DNA of 41,220 nt from Prolixibacteraceae bacterium (GCA_023229575.1 JALNYZ010000034.1:1-41220), one strand, 5' to 3'. Shown: positions 16,871-25,286, counted from the stretch's first letter. Made by a program: numbers and translations. Notes: generated by a model not told the origin, from the sequence alone.

Positions 16871-18832
16871 TTATTTAGCTACAGGTTTAATTTCTTCTTC
16901 AAATTTCTCTACGATTGCATTGGCCATGATGACACCAGCAACATTGATTGCCTGTGAAATGGATCCTCTTGCCGTATGGGGGGGATTTCCTTCATAAGCT
17001 TCAGAGAGAGTCCCGATGCAATTTTCAGACATCTCGTTTTTAAAACCCTCCAGACAATTTCTGGCAAAGGAAAGTCCGCCAGCCTTGTGCACTTCAAGGT
17101 AGGCCTTTACAAAATGATAGATGAGGAACGGATAGGCAGTCCCCTGATGCGCCACTTCCGAAAAGTCCCCGGCCCGTTCACCTGAACTTCCTTTGTAGGC
17201 AAAATCTTCAGGAGAAAGGGTTCTGATTCCTACAGGAGTAAGAAGTTCATTTCTTACCAAACTTACGATTGATTTTTTCTGGGTACGCGACAAAGGCGAA
17301 TAATCCTGTGCGGCAGCTATCAAAATGTTGGGTCGAACTGACCAATCCGTATATTCACCGTCAATGTAATCTGCGAGCTTCGAACACTCATCGCACCAGA
17401 AATGGGAGAGGAACGATTCGCCAATGATGGGAGGCAGGTTTTTCCACTTTTTAACAAAGGGTGTATCACCGGCAGCTGCCGCCAGTTCAAGTGCAAAACA
17501 AACGGCATTGTACCAGAGTGCATTGATCTCGACAGCCAATCCACCTCTATGCGTAACCGGAATTCCATCTTTGTAATCGTCCATCCATGTAAGGGCCACT
17601 CCCTCCTTTTTGGCGTGGATCAATCCGTTTTCAAGCATGTGGATGTTGAAATCGGTACCTTCACGGTAGTTGTTCAATATCTCCTTAAGAGCAGTGCCGT
17701 AGGTAGTCCAGATTTCAACCAGGGATCTGAACGGAACAAGTTTTTGCAAAGCGCTGAATACCAGTAAAGGGGCATCGGCGGAATCATAGAAACTATCTTG
17801 TCCGACATATTTGGGCAAAAGACCGTTTTTTAGCCTTTTAAGATTTGTTTTCAAAACAGCCTCGAAATTATTCACATCTCCTTGTAACAAAAATAGTCCG
17901 GGCAGGGAAGATATGGTTTGACGCGGTATAGATTCGTACCAGGGGTATCCTGCAATAAGATCTTTCCCATCCTGCCGGTCCCACAAAAACTGTTTGCCAG
18001 CGTTGCGCAAACAGTTGATAAACGAATCCCTTGGTATCCTGCATTTCTTCTCGTTTTCGTATTTCTTTTCAAAAGTTGCCGGTTTCTGATCGCTGGTTGA
18101 GGCTGAGAAAATAATCGATTCCCCCTTAGCGATAGGGACCTCAAAATAACCCGGCACAAAAAGATCCTCCTGAAACTCATAACCCCTCTCCTGCTCCCTG
18201 ATGTATTCGATGTTTTTGTACCAATCGGGCACTGGAACAAAATCACACTCTTTCGAAATTTGCATGAAAAACTCGGGATAGCCATCGTAGAGGTTCATTT
18301 TGATCCCGTTGGCTACCGGTGTAAATTTCGAATTGGCATAGAGATTGGCTTTGCTTAGGTTGTGTACATTCCTGAAAGCCAGAAATGGTTTAAACCGCAA
18401 TTTTGTCGGACTGTTTGCCTCTTCCAGCGTATATTTTATCAATACCTGATTTTCGTTTTCGACCAACAATTTTGTTCTTGTCAGGATTACACCACCCACC
18501 CGGAAGGTATGCTTCGGAATGGTGTCAAATTCAAAATTCCGAATGTATTTGTGGCCCCTGGGCTCATAATAATCTCCAGGGAATTTATGGATACCCAGAT
18601 TAAACTGTGTTTCGTGCTGGATAACGGATTCATCGAGAGAGGAGAGCAAAACATGCTTTCCCCCATCTTGCTCCTTGAGACGGACGACCAGCAAGCCATG
18701 GTATTTTCGGGTATTGCAACCGGCAAGTGTCGTAAATGAGTATGCACCACCCCGGTTGGTCCGCAAAGTTTCGCGCTCCAGGGAATAGGATAAGTTGACC
18801 AGTTTATCCTTATCAAAATTCAGGTATCCCAT
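16871..18832 (-). CDS. Glycogen debranching enzyme (amylo-alpha-1,6-glucosidase family)
   Basis: This 653-residue protein has an N-terminal beta-rich GDE domain (1 to about 250, with GGAYSFTTLAGCNTRKYHGL at 28-47) and a C-terminal (alpha/alpha)6 barrel (about 270-640) containing AGYPWYE (294-300), TWMDD (415-419) and EINALWYN (435-442). It removes alpha-1,6 branches of glycogen or maltodextrin. It is the first gene of the glucan cluster. A TACCTTTG word on its strand lies 73 bases upstream of the start codon. No signal peptide is present, so it acts in the cytoplasm. Confidence 0.9.
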   Translation of the reverse strand: MGYLNFDKDKLVNLSYSLERETLRTNRGGAYSFTTLAGCNTRKYHGLLVVRLKEQDGGKHVLLSSLDESVIQHETQFNLGIHKFPGDYYEPRGHKYIRNFEFDTIPKHTFRVGGVILTRTKLLVENENQVLIKYTLEEANSPTKLRFKPFLAFRNVHNLSKANLYANSKFTPVANGIKMNLYDGYPEFFMQISKECDFVPVPDWYKNIEYIREQERGYEFQEDLFVPGYFEVPIAKGESIIFSASTSDQKPATFEKKYENEKKCRIPRDSFINCLRNAGKQFLWDRQDGKDLIAGYPWYESIPRQTISSLPGLFLLQGDVNNFEAVLKTNLKRLKNGLLPKYVGQDSFYDSADAPLLVFSALQKLVPFRSLVEIWTTYGTALKEILNNYREGTDFNIHMLENGLIHAKKEGVALTWMDDYKDGIPVTHRGGLAVEINALWYNAVCFALELAAAAGDTPFVKKWKNLPPIIGESFLSHFWCDECSKLADYIDGEYTDWSVRPNILIAAAQDYSPLSRTQKKSIVSLVRNELLTPVGIRTLSPEDFAYKGSSGERAGDFSEVAHQGTAYPFLIYHFVKAYLEVHKAGGLSFARNCLEGFKNEMSENCIGTLSEAYEGNPPHTARGSISQAINVAGVIMANAIVEKFEEEIKPVAK

Positions 18833-18904
18833 ATTTTCGAACAGTTAAAATTGAGTGACGGTATGCTTTTAATTGCTTCAGCCCGTAGAGTTCTTAAAAA
18901 TAAA

Positions 18905-18912
18905 CAAAGGTA
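18905..18912 (-). promoter_or_regulatory. Candidate -7 promoter element (TACCTTTG) of the alpha-glucan operon
   Basis: On the minus strand TACCTTTG fits TAnnTTTG and would give a leader of about 67 bases before the debranching-enzyme ATG at 18832. No good -33 TTG is visible at the expected spacing. Confidence 0.4.
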
Positions 18913-18926
18913 TGATTAAAAAAAAT

Positions 18927-19922
18927 TTATACTCCCCTTTTTTGAACGATATCAATTATTAAATTATGAAGATCAATACCGGGATGCTTACCTGAAAGTG
19001 TGGATACCTCCCCTTCCAGCCTGGATAGCAAATCGAGGTAGTCGGAATTATCGTTATGAAATGGCTTATGAGCCAAACTTTTCACAATTTTATCTATGGT
19101 GAAACAGACCTCATTGCTTTCGCTCTCCAGAAATATTTCATTAAATTTCTCTTGAATGAAGGCAGTGGCAACTTCGCTGAGGTGTAACATATCCGGGGCA
19201 TAGAAACGGTAATCGCGCAGTTCGTCCATGACGAATTCATAAGAAGGGAAATAGGAGATTTTCTCTTTTCCAAAATGGACAATCAGTTGGTCGATCATTA
19301 GAAATAGGCCTGATTTGCTCACCTGGTTCTCAAAGCTTCCATCCTTAAAGTGACGAACCGGACTTACGGTCAGCACCACGCACAGATCAGGTTGAAAGGC
19401 AAATAGTTGGTTGAGTTTTTCAATCCACAAACTGGTCATTTCCTCCACGGCAAGACGTTCACGCGAAAAGCGACTTGCAGGCAATTTGTGGCAGTTGCCA
19501 ACGATGGTGTTGTGCTCTTTTTCGCGGTAGATCCACGAAGTGCCGAAGGTGAGAAAGAGGTGAGAGGCAGAGCGAAGCTGACGGGAAGCATTGGTTAGGG
19601 ATTCATTCATGACTTTCAATGCTGTCAGGTGATCAGGATGTGAGAAACGACTGTGAAAATTGAAGTTGTTCCACAAGCCGTTGGCATAAAACAGGTCGGC
19701 ATCAACTATTTGCGTCTCACTTACCAGGAGGTCGATACAGCTTGCCATTGAAGCCGGGTTGTAGAGGATTCCGCAAGGATTTGTCAGGACAGGAAAGTAG
19801 TGGTCTTTCAGGTAATTGCCAATGTTCTCTGTAAAGCAGGAACCTATCATCATGACATTTTGCCGATAGGAGAGTTGCTTTTTTACCTTTGGCAAGGATA
19901 CTTCAGTGCGAAAATTTATCAT
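18927..19922 (-). CDS. GSCFA-family protein
   Basis: From the ATG at 19922 the protein has 331 residues. The family signature is at 27-31 as GSCFT (last residue Thr instead of Ala), within NVMMIGSCFTENIG; other family-typical phrases are NPCGILYNPAS and LTVSPVRHFKDG. The GSCFA fold is SGNH/GDSL-hydrolase-like with the Ser of GSCF as presumed nucleophile, and the biological role is unknown. The chosen start overlaps the alpha/beta hydrolase stop by 4 bases (ATGA), evidence for translational coupling; an ATG 18 bases upstream lies deeper in the hydrolase gene. Confidence 0.87.
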   Translation of the reverse strand: MINFRTEVSLPKVKKQLSYRQNVMMIGSCFTENIGNYLKDHYFPVLTNPCGILYNPASMASCIDLLVSETQIVDADLFYANGLWNNFNFHSRFSHPDHLTALKVMNESLTNASRQLRSASHLFLTFGTSWIYREKEHNTIVGNCHKLPASRFSRERLAVEEMTSLWIEKLNQLFAFQPDLCVVLTVSPVRHFKDGSFENQVSKSGLFLMIDQLIVHFGKEKISYFPSYEFVMDELRDYRFYAPDMLHLSEVATAFIQEKFNEIFLESESNEVCFTIDKIVKSLAHKPFHNDNSDYLDLLSRLEGEVSTLSGKHPGIDLHNLIIDIVQKRGV

Positions 19923-20743
19923 AACAGTTTGTTTATCCATTCAATCGTAAAATCGGTTACCCGGTCATTCTGGTCCCAGGCATGCAACTGATGGGGAGCA
20001 TCTGCCCATTCACGGTAGGTTGCATTGCCGTACATGCCTTTTGCCAAATTTTCGGAGGCTTCCGGAGCAGATACCCTGTCGTTAGTGCCATGCATGAAGA
20101 GCATCGGAATAGATAAAGGTAAGGAATCAGGTTCAATTTTTTTACAGGCCCGCTGAACCTCCCTGAAACACCGGGCCGAAATTCTTTTGTGCATCAACTG
20201 ATCTTTTGGTTTTGGCGGCACGTTGGAGGCGGGAGGGGCGAAATCTTTTGATTTAAGTCCGGTTTTGATGGTTACCTGCGGGATCAGCGAATCGGCCAGC
20301 CAGATGGCCAGGCTCTTGAATTTTCCGGGAGGCTGAACCAGTTCTAGCCATGTTGAGGCAAGAATCGCCATCTCCGGGAGACCTTTCCCTAATTGAAGAT
20401 AGGAAAGTACGATGGTAGCGCCCATGCTGTGGCCATAAAGTACCAGCGGAATATGAGGGAAATTTTCCCTGGCCTTTCGGAACAGAAGTGCATTATCTTC
20501 CAGATATTCAGAATAGCGGTGAATGGTTCCCTGTTTCCCTCCCGAACGACCATGTCCTCTATGGTCAAAAGATATTACTGCAAAACCGGCCGCAAGGAAA
20601 GCTCCGAACCATTCATCATACCTTCGGCAGTGCGTACCATGTCCGTGCACAAATGCCATAACTGCTTTAGGTGTCGCAACCGGCTTCCAAATCACTGCAT
20701 AAAGGTTGGTGCCATCAAATGCGCTCCAGTTTTGTTCGATCAT
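19919..20743 (-). CDS. Alpha/beta hydrolase (monoacylglycerol-lipase-like)
   Basis: The 274-residue product shows an HGHGTH oxyanion-loop region (33-38), the nucleophile elbow GHSMG with S106, the acid D222 in MHGTNDRVSAPE, and H251 in DAPHQLHAW. The pattern FDHRGHGRSGGKQG is typical of the Hydrolase_4 / monoacylglycerol-lipase group. It probably cleaves small carboxyl esters such as monoglycerides or lysophospholipids in the cytoplasm. Its stop overlaps the GSCFA start, so two predicted esterase-type proteins are translationally coupled. No signal peptide is seen. Confidence 0.88.
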   Translation of the reverse strand: MIEQNWSAFDGTNLYAVIWKPVATPKAVMAFVHGHGTHCRRYDEWFGAFLAAGFAVISFDHRGHGRSGGKQGTIHRYSEYLEDNALLFRKARENFPHIPLVLYGHSMGATIVLSYLQLGKGLPEMAILASTWLELVQPPGKFKSLAIWLADSLIPQVTIKTGLKSKDFAPPASNVPPKPKDQLMHKRISARCFREVQRACKKIEPDSLPLSIPMLFMHGTNDRVSAPEASENLAKGMYGNATYREWADAPHQLHAWDQNDRVTDFTIEWINKLL

Positions 20744-20828
20744 CTAGGAAAGAATTTTGGATTTTGTATTACGGGACCCGGGAGCTTTATTTAACTTTTA
20801 AAAGTAAAGATACTTCATTCAAAGTTGT

Positions 20829-21767
20829 TTAGCTCGAAGGAAACAGATGTCCAAGTGTTTTTTTTATCCGGTTAAAACCGGCCCGTTCAACTGCTGAGCC
20901 TTTAAATAGCTTTTTGTAGCCCGGTTTATCAAATTTCTTCCACTCTTCTTTGGTCATTTGAAGGAGTTCGGGTTTAGGCTGAAATTCTAATACTTTATTT
21001 TGCAACACTTTACCATTCCATGGGCATACTTGCTGGCAGATATCACAACCCACCAGCCTGTTGGAAAGGCTTCCTGTCAAAGATTCGGGAACTGCTTCTT
21101 TGGTTTCGATGGTAAGGTAGGAGATGCATCGGTTGGCATCAAGAATGGCTGGGGCAATAATGGCGCCTGTCGGACAACTCTCCATGCAGCGGGAGCATGA
21201 ACCGCAAAGATTGTTCCCGAAAGGGTTATCGTAATCCAGTTCAATATTCAGCACCAATTCGCCGATAAAAAGAAAGCTCCCCATCTTTGGGTGGATCAGC
21301 AGGGTGTGTTTGCCAATCCAGCCCAATCCAGCCTCTTTGGCCAATGCTTTTTCCAATAATGGAGCGGAGTCGGTAAAAACCCTTCCTTCACAAGGAGTTA
21401 ATTCGGTCTGGATGTAGGAGAGTAATTTTGAAAGCCGATCTTTTAAAACATAATGATAATCTTTTCCCAGCGCGTACATGGAAATTACGGGCGCTTCCGA
21501 ATCCTCCTGCTTTCGCTCAGTATAGTAGTTGAGAAGGACCGAAACCACTGATTTTGCCCCTTCAGCCAGCGCGGACGGATTCACCCGTTTTTCGAAATGG
21601 TTGGCCATGTAACCCATGGTCCCATGGAAACCGGAATCCAACCAGCTTCTTAGCTTTTCACTCTCCTCATCCAACCGCCTGGCATGAGAGATACCACAGG
21701 CATCAAATCCCAGTTCGGAAGCTTTTGCCTTGATAAGGTGGCTGAAGTTGTTGGATGTGTTATCCAT
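20829..21767 (-). CDS. queG: Epoxyqueuosine reductase QueG
   Basis: This 312-residue iron-sulfur and cobalamin enzyme performs the last step of queuosine synthesis, reducing epoxyqueuosine in tRNA. Candidate catalytic D133 is in FTDSAPLLEK, and GWIGKHTLLI is the family signature. Two [4Fe-4S] sites are visible: C188/C191/C194 with C248, and C241/C244 with C198 and C214 nearby (ferredoxin-like CGSCSRCMESCP and CDICQQVCPWN). The start is 3 bases after the SRPBCC gene stop, so it is the third gene of a three-gene unit. The length is slightly short compared with proteobacterial QueG, which often carries C-terminal repeats. Confidence 0.94.
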   Translation of the reverse strand: MDNTSNNFSHLIKAKASELGFDACGISHARRLDEESEKLRSWLDSGFHGTMGYMANHFEKRVNPSALAEGAKSVVSVLLNYYTERKQEDSEAPVISMYALGKDYHYVLKDRLSKLLSYIQTELTPCEGRVFTDSAPLLEKALAKEAGLGWIGKHTLLIHPKMGSFLFIGELVLNIELDYDNPFGNNLCGSCSRCMESCPTGAIIAPAILDANRCISYLTIETKEAVPESLTGSLSNRLVGCDICQQVCPWNGKVLQNKVLEFQPKPELLQMTKEEWKKFDKPGYKKLFKGSAVERAGFNRIKKTLGHLFPSS

Positions 21768-21769
21768 TT

Positions 21770-22225
21770 CTATTTTCTCATATAATCGAATGCCCCTTTT
21801 CGCAGGTTAATTCCATATTCGAGATAACATTTGAGGCAAGCCAGGAAGTTGGCCCAACCTTCAGTGTTTTGTCCAAGCCATTTGATGCCGGCTTCATCGT
21901 TGTTCCTGCTCTTTTCTGTTACGGAGACCAGGGTATTATCGGGTTTAGGCGAGGTCAAGGTGATTTCGACCAGCAGTTCCAGTTGATCGACTTCCCAGAA
22001 ATAGGAGATGTATTGATCTTTTACAATTTTACCGACCCGAATGGGGAATTCCATCTCAAATTCAGGGAATTGCCAGAGAATTTGTTTTCCCTCTTCCATT
22101 CTTCCACTTGCTTTGGAAATGAAATAGTTGGACATTTTTTGCGGATCGACGATGGCCTCAAATACTTCATGAATAGGTTTTTGTATTTGAATGGCGGCTT
22201 TGATTTGGAGGGTTGAGGGTTTCAT
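21770..22225 (-). CDS. SRPBCC (AHSA1-type) domain protein
   Basis: A 151-residue single-domain protein with the helix-grip layout of the START/Bet v1 superfamily: KPIHEVFEAIVDPQKMSNYF near the N-terminus, a central FEMEFPIRVGKI strand, and a C-terminal helix GWANFLACLKCYLEYG. AHSA1-type proteins bind small hydrophobic ligands or act as chaperone cofactors; the role here is unknown. Its ATG overlaps the upstream methyltransferase stop by 4 bases, and queG follows after 2 bases, so the three genes are tightly coupled. Confidence 0.82.
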   Translation of the reverse strand: MKPSTLQIKAAIQIQKPIHEVFEAIVDPQKMSNYFISKASGRMEEGKQILWQFPEFEMEFPIRVGKIVKDQYISYFWEVDQLELLVEITLTSPKPDNTLVSVTEKSRNNDEAGIKWLGQNTEGWANFLACLKCYLEYGINLRKGAFDYMRK

Positions 22226-22854
22226 GGTTCGTTTTTTTTTAAAAGGATGGTTAAAATTCTTGGCAGGACTGTACGATCATTTTCGTCAAAATATTCTTTC
22301 AGATTTGCGACTTCGAAACCAAATTTTTTACCGGCATCCGTGAAGTCAGAAACGTTATGGTTGAAGCAGGTAACGATTTGAATCCCTTCTTCTGTTTCGA
22401 ACCTGGCTTTCGTTCCGGCGTATTGTTTAAACGGATGTAGTTCCCCGATGTAAAGGTAACCACATGGTAGAACGGAATTGGCGGCCTGTTCTAAAACCGG
22501 ATCAAGATTTTCGATGTGTTCCAGCACAAGGCTGAAGGTCACTAGATGAAATTTTTTGGTAACAAAAGTCCATGGCTTGTTTATATCTGCCTGGTGAAAT
22601 TGTACCCGCACAGAATCAATTTTTGCTTTTGAGTGGGATAACATTTCCTCGGAGAGGTCAACAGCCAGGATTTCTTTTGATTTTGTAAGAAGCCATTCTG
22701 TATTTTTACCAGTTCCACAGCCAATTTCCAAACAGGTGTCGAAATGAACATGTGCAAGGTTGTCTCTTAATGCATAAGCCTCCAGGTCCCTGGTCTTGTT
22801 GTTATTTGTGTCGTATTGTTCGGCCCAGATATTATAGGCTTGTCTGACGTCCAT
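22222..22854 (-). CDS. Class I SAM-dependent methyltransferase
   Basis: The 210-residue product contains AYNIWAEQYDTNNNKTRDLE at the N-terminus, the SAM motif CLEIGCGTGKNT (about 41-52), LAVDLSEEML and LVTFSLVLEHI, all typical of the Methyltransf_11/25 class that modifies small molecules. It is the first gene of the methyltransferase - SRPBCC - queG unit. The substrate is unknown. No promoter word was found upstream. Confidence 0.83.
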   Translation of the reverse strand: MDVRQAYNIWAEQYDTNNNKTRDLEAYALRDNLAHVHFDTCLEIGCGTGKNTEWLLTKSKEILAVDLSEEMLSHSKAKIDSVRVQFHQADINKPWTFVTKKFHLVTFSLVLEHIENLDPVLEQAANSVLPCGYLYIGELHPFKQYAGTKARFETEEGIQIVTCFNHNVSDFTDAGKKFGFEVANLKEYFDENDRTVLPRILTILLKKNEP

Positions 22855-22986
22855 GTTGGTAGTTATTTAGTTATCTGTCAGGTGCTTAAGTAATATTTTT
22901 TTAAAATTTGACCCTTCCGTCCGAAACGAATCAATCTCTTCTTTCTAGATGCTACAGCGGACGGTGATCCTATCGGGATTTATTTA

Positions 22987-23021
22987 CCCGGGGTAACGCT
23001 CCTTCGTCGCTCAACCCCGGG
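22987..23021. terminator. GC-rich hairpin downstream of the suf operon
   Basis: The arms CCCGGGGT (22987-22994) and ACCCCGGG (23014-23021) surround a 19-base loop. It could end transcription of the suf operon, but there is no T run and it lies about 150 bases after the stop. It may equally be a dispersed palindromic repeat. Confidence 0.4.
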
Positions 23022-23094
23022 CTATTAATATTTAACCGCTTCGCGGTAAAACCCTAGGGTTGCACTTGCCCCCTCACCGTTTCTCCGTTTCGCG

Positions 23095-23171
23095 CTTCAT
23101 CTCCTCGCCAAGTAGCCCCTTCCTTCTTCTCATTTTCTCAGCGCTCATCTTCTCCAAGTCCTAGCTTCTCC
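23095..23171 (-). repeat. Low-complexity repeat tract flush with the DUF59 stop codon
   Basis: Read on the minus strand it is a purine-rich run starting directly after the TAG of the DUF59 gene, with units such as GGAGAAG and GACTTGGAGAAGATG. The 16-mer GGACTTGGAGAAGATG (here 23146-23161, complement) is repeated exactly at 33853-33868. Confidence 0.6.
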
Positions 23172-23474
23172 CTACATAAACCCCAGCTCCAGTCTTGCCT
23201 CTTCCGACATCATCGACTTATCCCAGGCCGGGTCGAAAGTAATTTCAACTTTGCACTCTTCGATCCCATCGACTTTTTTGGTCATATACTCGACATCGGC
23301 GACAATCATATCGGCTGCCGGGCAACCGGGTGCAGTGAGCGTCATCAGTACTGTGGCGGTGGTACCTTCAACATCTACGCTGTAAACGAGTCCTAAATCG
23401 TAAATATTGACCGGGATTTCGGGGTCGAAAACCTCCTTGAGGTTTTCTATGATCCGATCTATTTTATTGTCCAT
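23172..23474 (-). CDS. DUF59/MIP18-family Fe-S cluster assembly protein (SufT/PaaD-like)
   Basis: From the ATG at 23474 the product has 100 residues: an N-terminal helix IIENLKEVFDPEIPVNIYDLGLVY, the conserved LTAPGCPAADMI with the family cysteine, and WDKSMMSEEARLELGFM at the C-terminus. DUF59 proteins help mature or deliver Fe-S clusters. The start lies 1 base after the sufE stop, so it is the last gene of the suf operon; a longer frame reaching 23516 lies inside sufE and was rejected. The exact role is inferred from the operon and family. Confidence 0.9.
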   Translation of the reverse strand: MDNKIDRIIENLKEVFDPEIPVNIYDLGLVYSVDVEGTTATVLMTLTAPGCPAADMIVADVEYMTKKVDGIEECKVEITFDPAWDKSMMSEEARLELGFM

Positions 23475-23475
23475 A

Positions 23476-23907
23476 TTATTTTTTTTGTGATGCGATTTGC
23501 TTGTACGCCAGAGCATACAATTTGATTTGTTTGACCATGGCCATCAATCCATTTGAACGGGTTGGCGAGAGGTGTTGCCGCAAGCCAATCTCATCGATGA
23601 AATAGGGTTCGGTATCCAGGATCTCCTGGGGAGAGCGTCCCGAAAAAACTTTCAGCAACAGTGCCACCAAACCTTTTACGATCAGTGCATCGCTTTCGGC
23701 TTCAAAAACAAGCAGGTCCCCTTCCAATTTTTGTTGCAGCCAAACCCTTGACTGGCATCCACGTATCAGGTTTTGATCAATTTTAAATGAGGCGTCGATC
23801 GGTTCGAGTTCATTTCCCAGTTCGATCAGATAGGTGTATTTGTCCATCCAGTCGTCATAAACCGAAAAATCGGCAATGATGGCTTGTTGTGTCTCTTCGA
23901 TATTCAT
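23476..23907 (-). CDS. sufE: Sulfur acceptor protein SufE
   Basis: The 143-residue product has the active-site cysteine C51 in RGCQSRVWL, the same position as in E. coli SufE. It accepts the persulfide from SufS and passes sulfur to the SufBCD scaffold in the cytoplasm. The DUF59 gene starts 1 base after its stop. A 158-base spacer with a hairpin-forming repeat separates it from sufS, so sufE and DUF59 may be expressed at a different level from sufBCDS. Confidence 0.94.
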   Translation of the reverse strand: MNIEETQQAIIADFSVYDDWMDKYTYLIELGNELEPIDASFKIDQNLIRGCQSRVWLQQKLEGDLLVFEAESDALIVKGLVALLLKVFSGRSPQEILDTEPYFIDEIGLRQHLSPTRSNGLMAMVKQIKLYALAYKQIASQKK

Positions 23908-23961
23908 GCTAAAAATTTTACCAAAATTTGCGATAATTCATTTGGACCTATTATTGAATTC

Positions 23962-24057
23962 CTTTGTGTCACCTTTGTGTTTTCCTTCGAGCCCTTTGTG
24001 TTGAAATTTTAAAATTAACCACAAAGGGCACAAAGGTTTGCACGAAGGACACTAAAA
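23962..24057. repeat. CACAAAGG-type repeats arranged as an inverted pair
   Basis: The left half contains CCTTTGTG three times (two CCTTTGTGT units and a CCCTTTGTGT). The right half has CACAAAGGGCACAAAGG and GAAGGACAC. The halves can pair imperfectly along about 40 bases. The tract ends 8 bases from the sufS stop. Confidence 0.65.
23991..24029. terminator. Hairpin between sufS and sufE
   Basis: Perfect 10-bp arms GCCCTTTGTG (23991-24000) and CACAAAGGGC (24020-24029) surround a loop containing the palindrome AATTTTAAAATT. As it lies inside the suf gene order it may attenuate sufE/DUF59 transcription or stabilise the upstream message. There is no U run right after the stem. Confidence 0.45.
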
Positions 24058-24065
24058 GTCGATTT

Positions 24066-25286
24066 CTATGCAAACATCAAACGGATGCGTTTAAGCGCTG
24101 CAACAAAGCTATCAATTTCTTCGGTCGTATTGTAAAAAGCAAAAGATGCACGGGTCATCGCAGAGACTCCAAAATGATCCATCACAGGATCGGCACACAA
24201 CCTTCCCGTTCGAACGGCAATGCCCAATTGATCGAGCAAGGTTCCCAAATCGAAGGGATGGATCTGATCCAATTGAAAGCAGATTACTCCCGTTTTATTT
24301 TGAGATTCACCGAAAATTTTGAGGTTTTCGAGCGACTTCATCTGATCTGTTGCATAGCTTAAAAGTTGATGCTCATAAGAAGCAATCTTCTCTATGCCAA
24401 TATTTTGGATATATTGAATAGCACTCCCCATGGCAATGGCGCCAACATAGTGGGGCGTCCCTGCTTCAAATTTGTGGGGCAGTTCGTTGTATGTAGTTTT
24501 TTCGAAAGTGACCCGGTCGATCATCTCCCCGCCCCCTAAAAACGGTGGCATGGCATCCAGCCACGATCGTTTTCCATACAATACCCCTATCCCGGTAGGC
24601 CCATAGATCTTATGTCCGGAGAAAGCGAAAAAATCGCAATCCAAATCCTGAACATCGATGGCGGTATGCGGAACGCTTTGGGCGCCATCCACCAAAACCG
24701 GGATGTTGTGGCTGTGGGCAACCCTGATTAAGTCCTTGATTGGATTTACAGATCCAAGAGTATTGGAGACATGAGCAATGGCCAAAATCTTAGTCCGGTC
24801 GCTGATCAGGCTTTCCAAAAGTTCAGTTTTCAACGTTCCATCGTCTGCGAAGGGTAATACTTTTAATGTAGCATGATGCCGTTCGCAGGCCATTTGCCAG
24901 GGGACGATGTTGGCATGGTGTTCCATCTCCGTAACAATGATCTCATCCCCCTCATTAAGATATTTTTCACAAAAGGATCTGGAAACCAGGTTGATGGATT
25001 CGGTGGTGCCATGGGTGAAGATAATCTCCGCGCGCTCCTTAGCGTGGAGAAAATCAGCGACAACATCCCGTGCATTTTCGTAAGCTTCCGTTGTACGGAT
25101 GGCATGTGCATGGGTACCACGATGAATGTTGGAATTGGTCAGTATCGAATATTCGCGGATCTTCTCAATAACCTGAACCGGACGTTGTGCTGTTGCAGCG
25201 TTGTCAAAATAGACCCATGGACGTTTATTGACCTGTTGGTCAAGAATGGGAAAATCTTTTCTAATATCCTGATAATTAAAACTCAT
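24066..25286 (-). CDS. sufS: Cysteine desulfurase SufS
   Basis: The product has 406 residues when started at the ATG overlapping the sufD stop by 4 bases (ATGA); a 10-residue longer frame exists. With this start the PLP-binding lysine is K226 (FSGHKIYG) and the catalytic cysteine is C364 (RTGRLCADPVMD), exactly the numbering of E. coli SufS, which supports the start. It is a group II desulfurase that turns cysteine into alanine and persulfide for SufE. The loop before the cysteine reads GRLC where many relatives have GHHC. Confidence 0.95.
   Translation of the reverse strand: MSFNYQDIRKDFPILDQQVNKRPWVYFDNAATAQRPVQVIEKIREYSILTNSNIHRGTHAHAIRTTEAYENARDVVADFLHAKERAEIIFTHGTTESINLVSRSFCEKYLNEGDEIIVTEMEHHANIVPWQMACERHHATLKVLPFADDGTLKTELLESLISDRTKILAIAHVSNTLGSVNPIKDLIRVAHSHNIPVLVDGAQSVPHTAIDVQDLDCDFFAFSGHKIYGPTGIGVLYGKRSWLDAMPPFLGGGEMIDRVTFEKTTYNELPHKFEAGTPHYVGAIAMGSAIQYIQNIGIEKIASYEHQLLSYATDQMKSLENLKIFGESQNKTGVICFQLDQIHPFDLGTLLDQLGIAVRTGRLCADPVMDHFGVSAMTRASFAFYNTTEEIDSFVAALKRIRLMFA

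Larger units (their letters stand above)
22855..23171. other. 317-bp intergenic region rich in palindromes and a low-complexity repeat
   Basis: No gene is seen. It holds a CCCGGGGT...ACCCCGGG hairpin (22987-23021), a small ACCGC-ttc-GCGGT hairpin near 23034-23046, the 12-bp palindrome AACCCTAGGGTT (23050-23061), and a pyrimidine-rich tract (23095-23171) ending at the DUF59 stop codon. G+C content jumps compared with the flanks. Confidence 0.6.
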
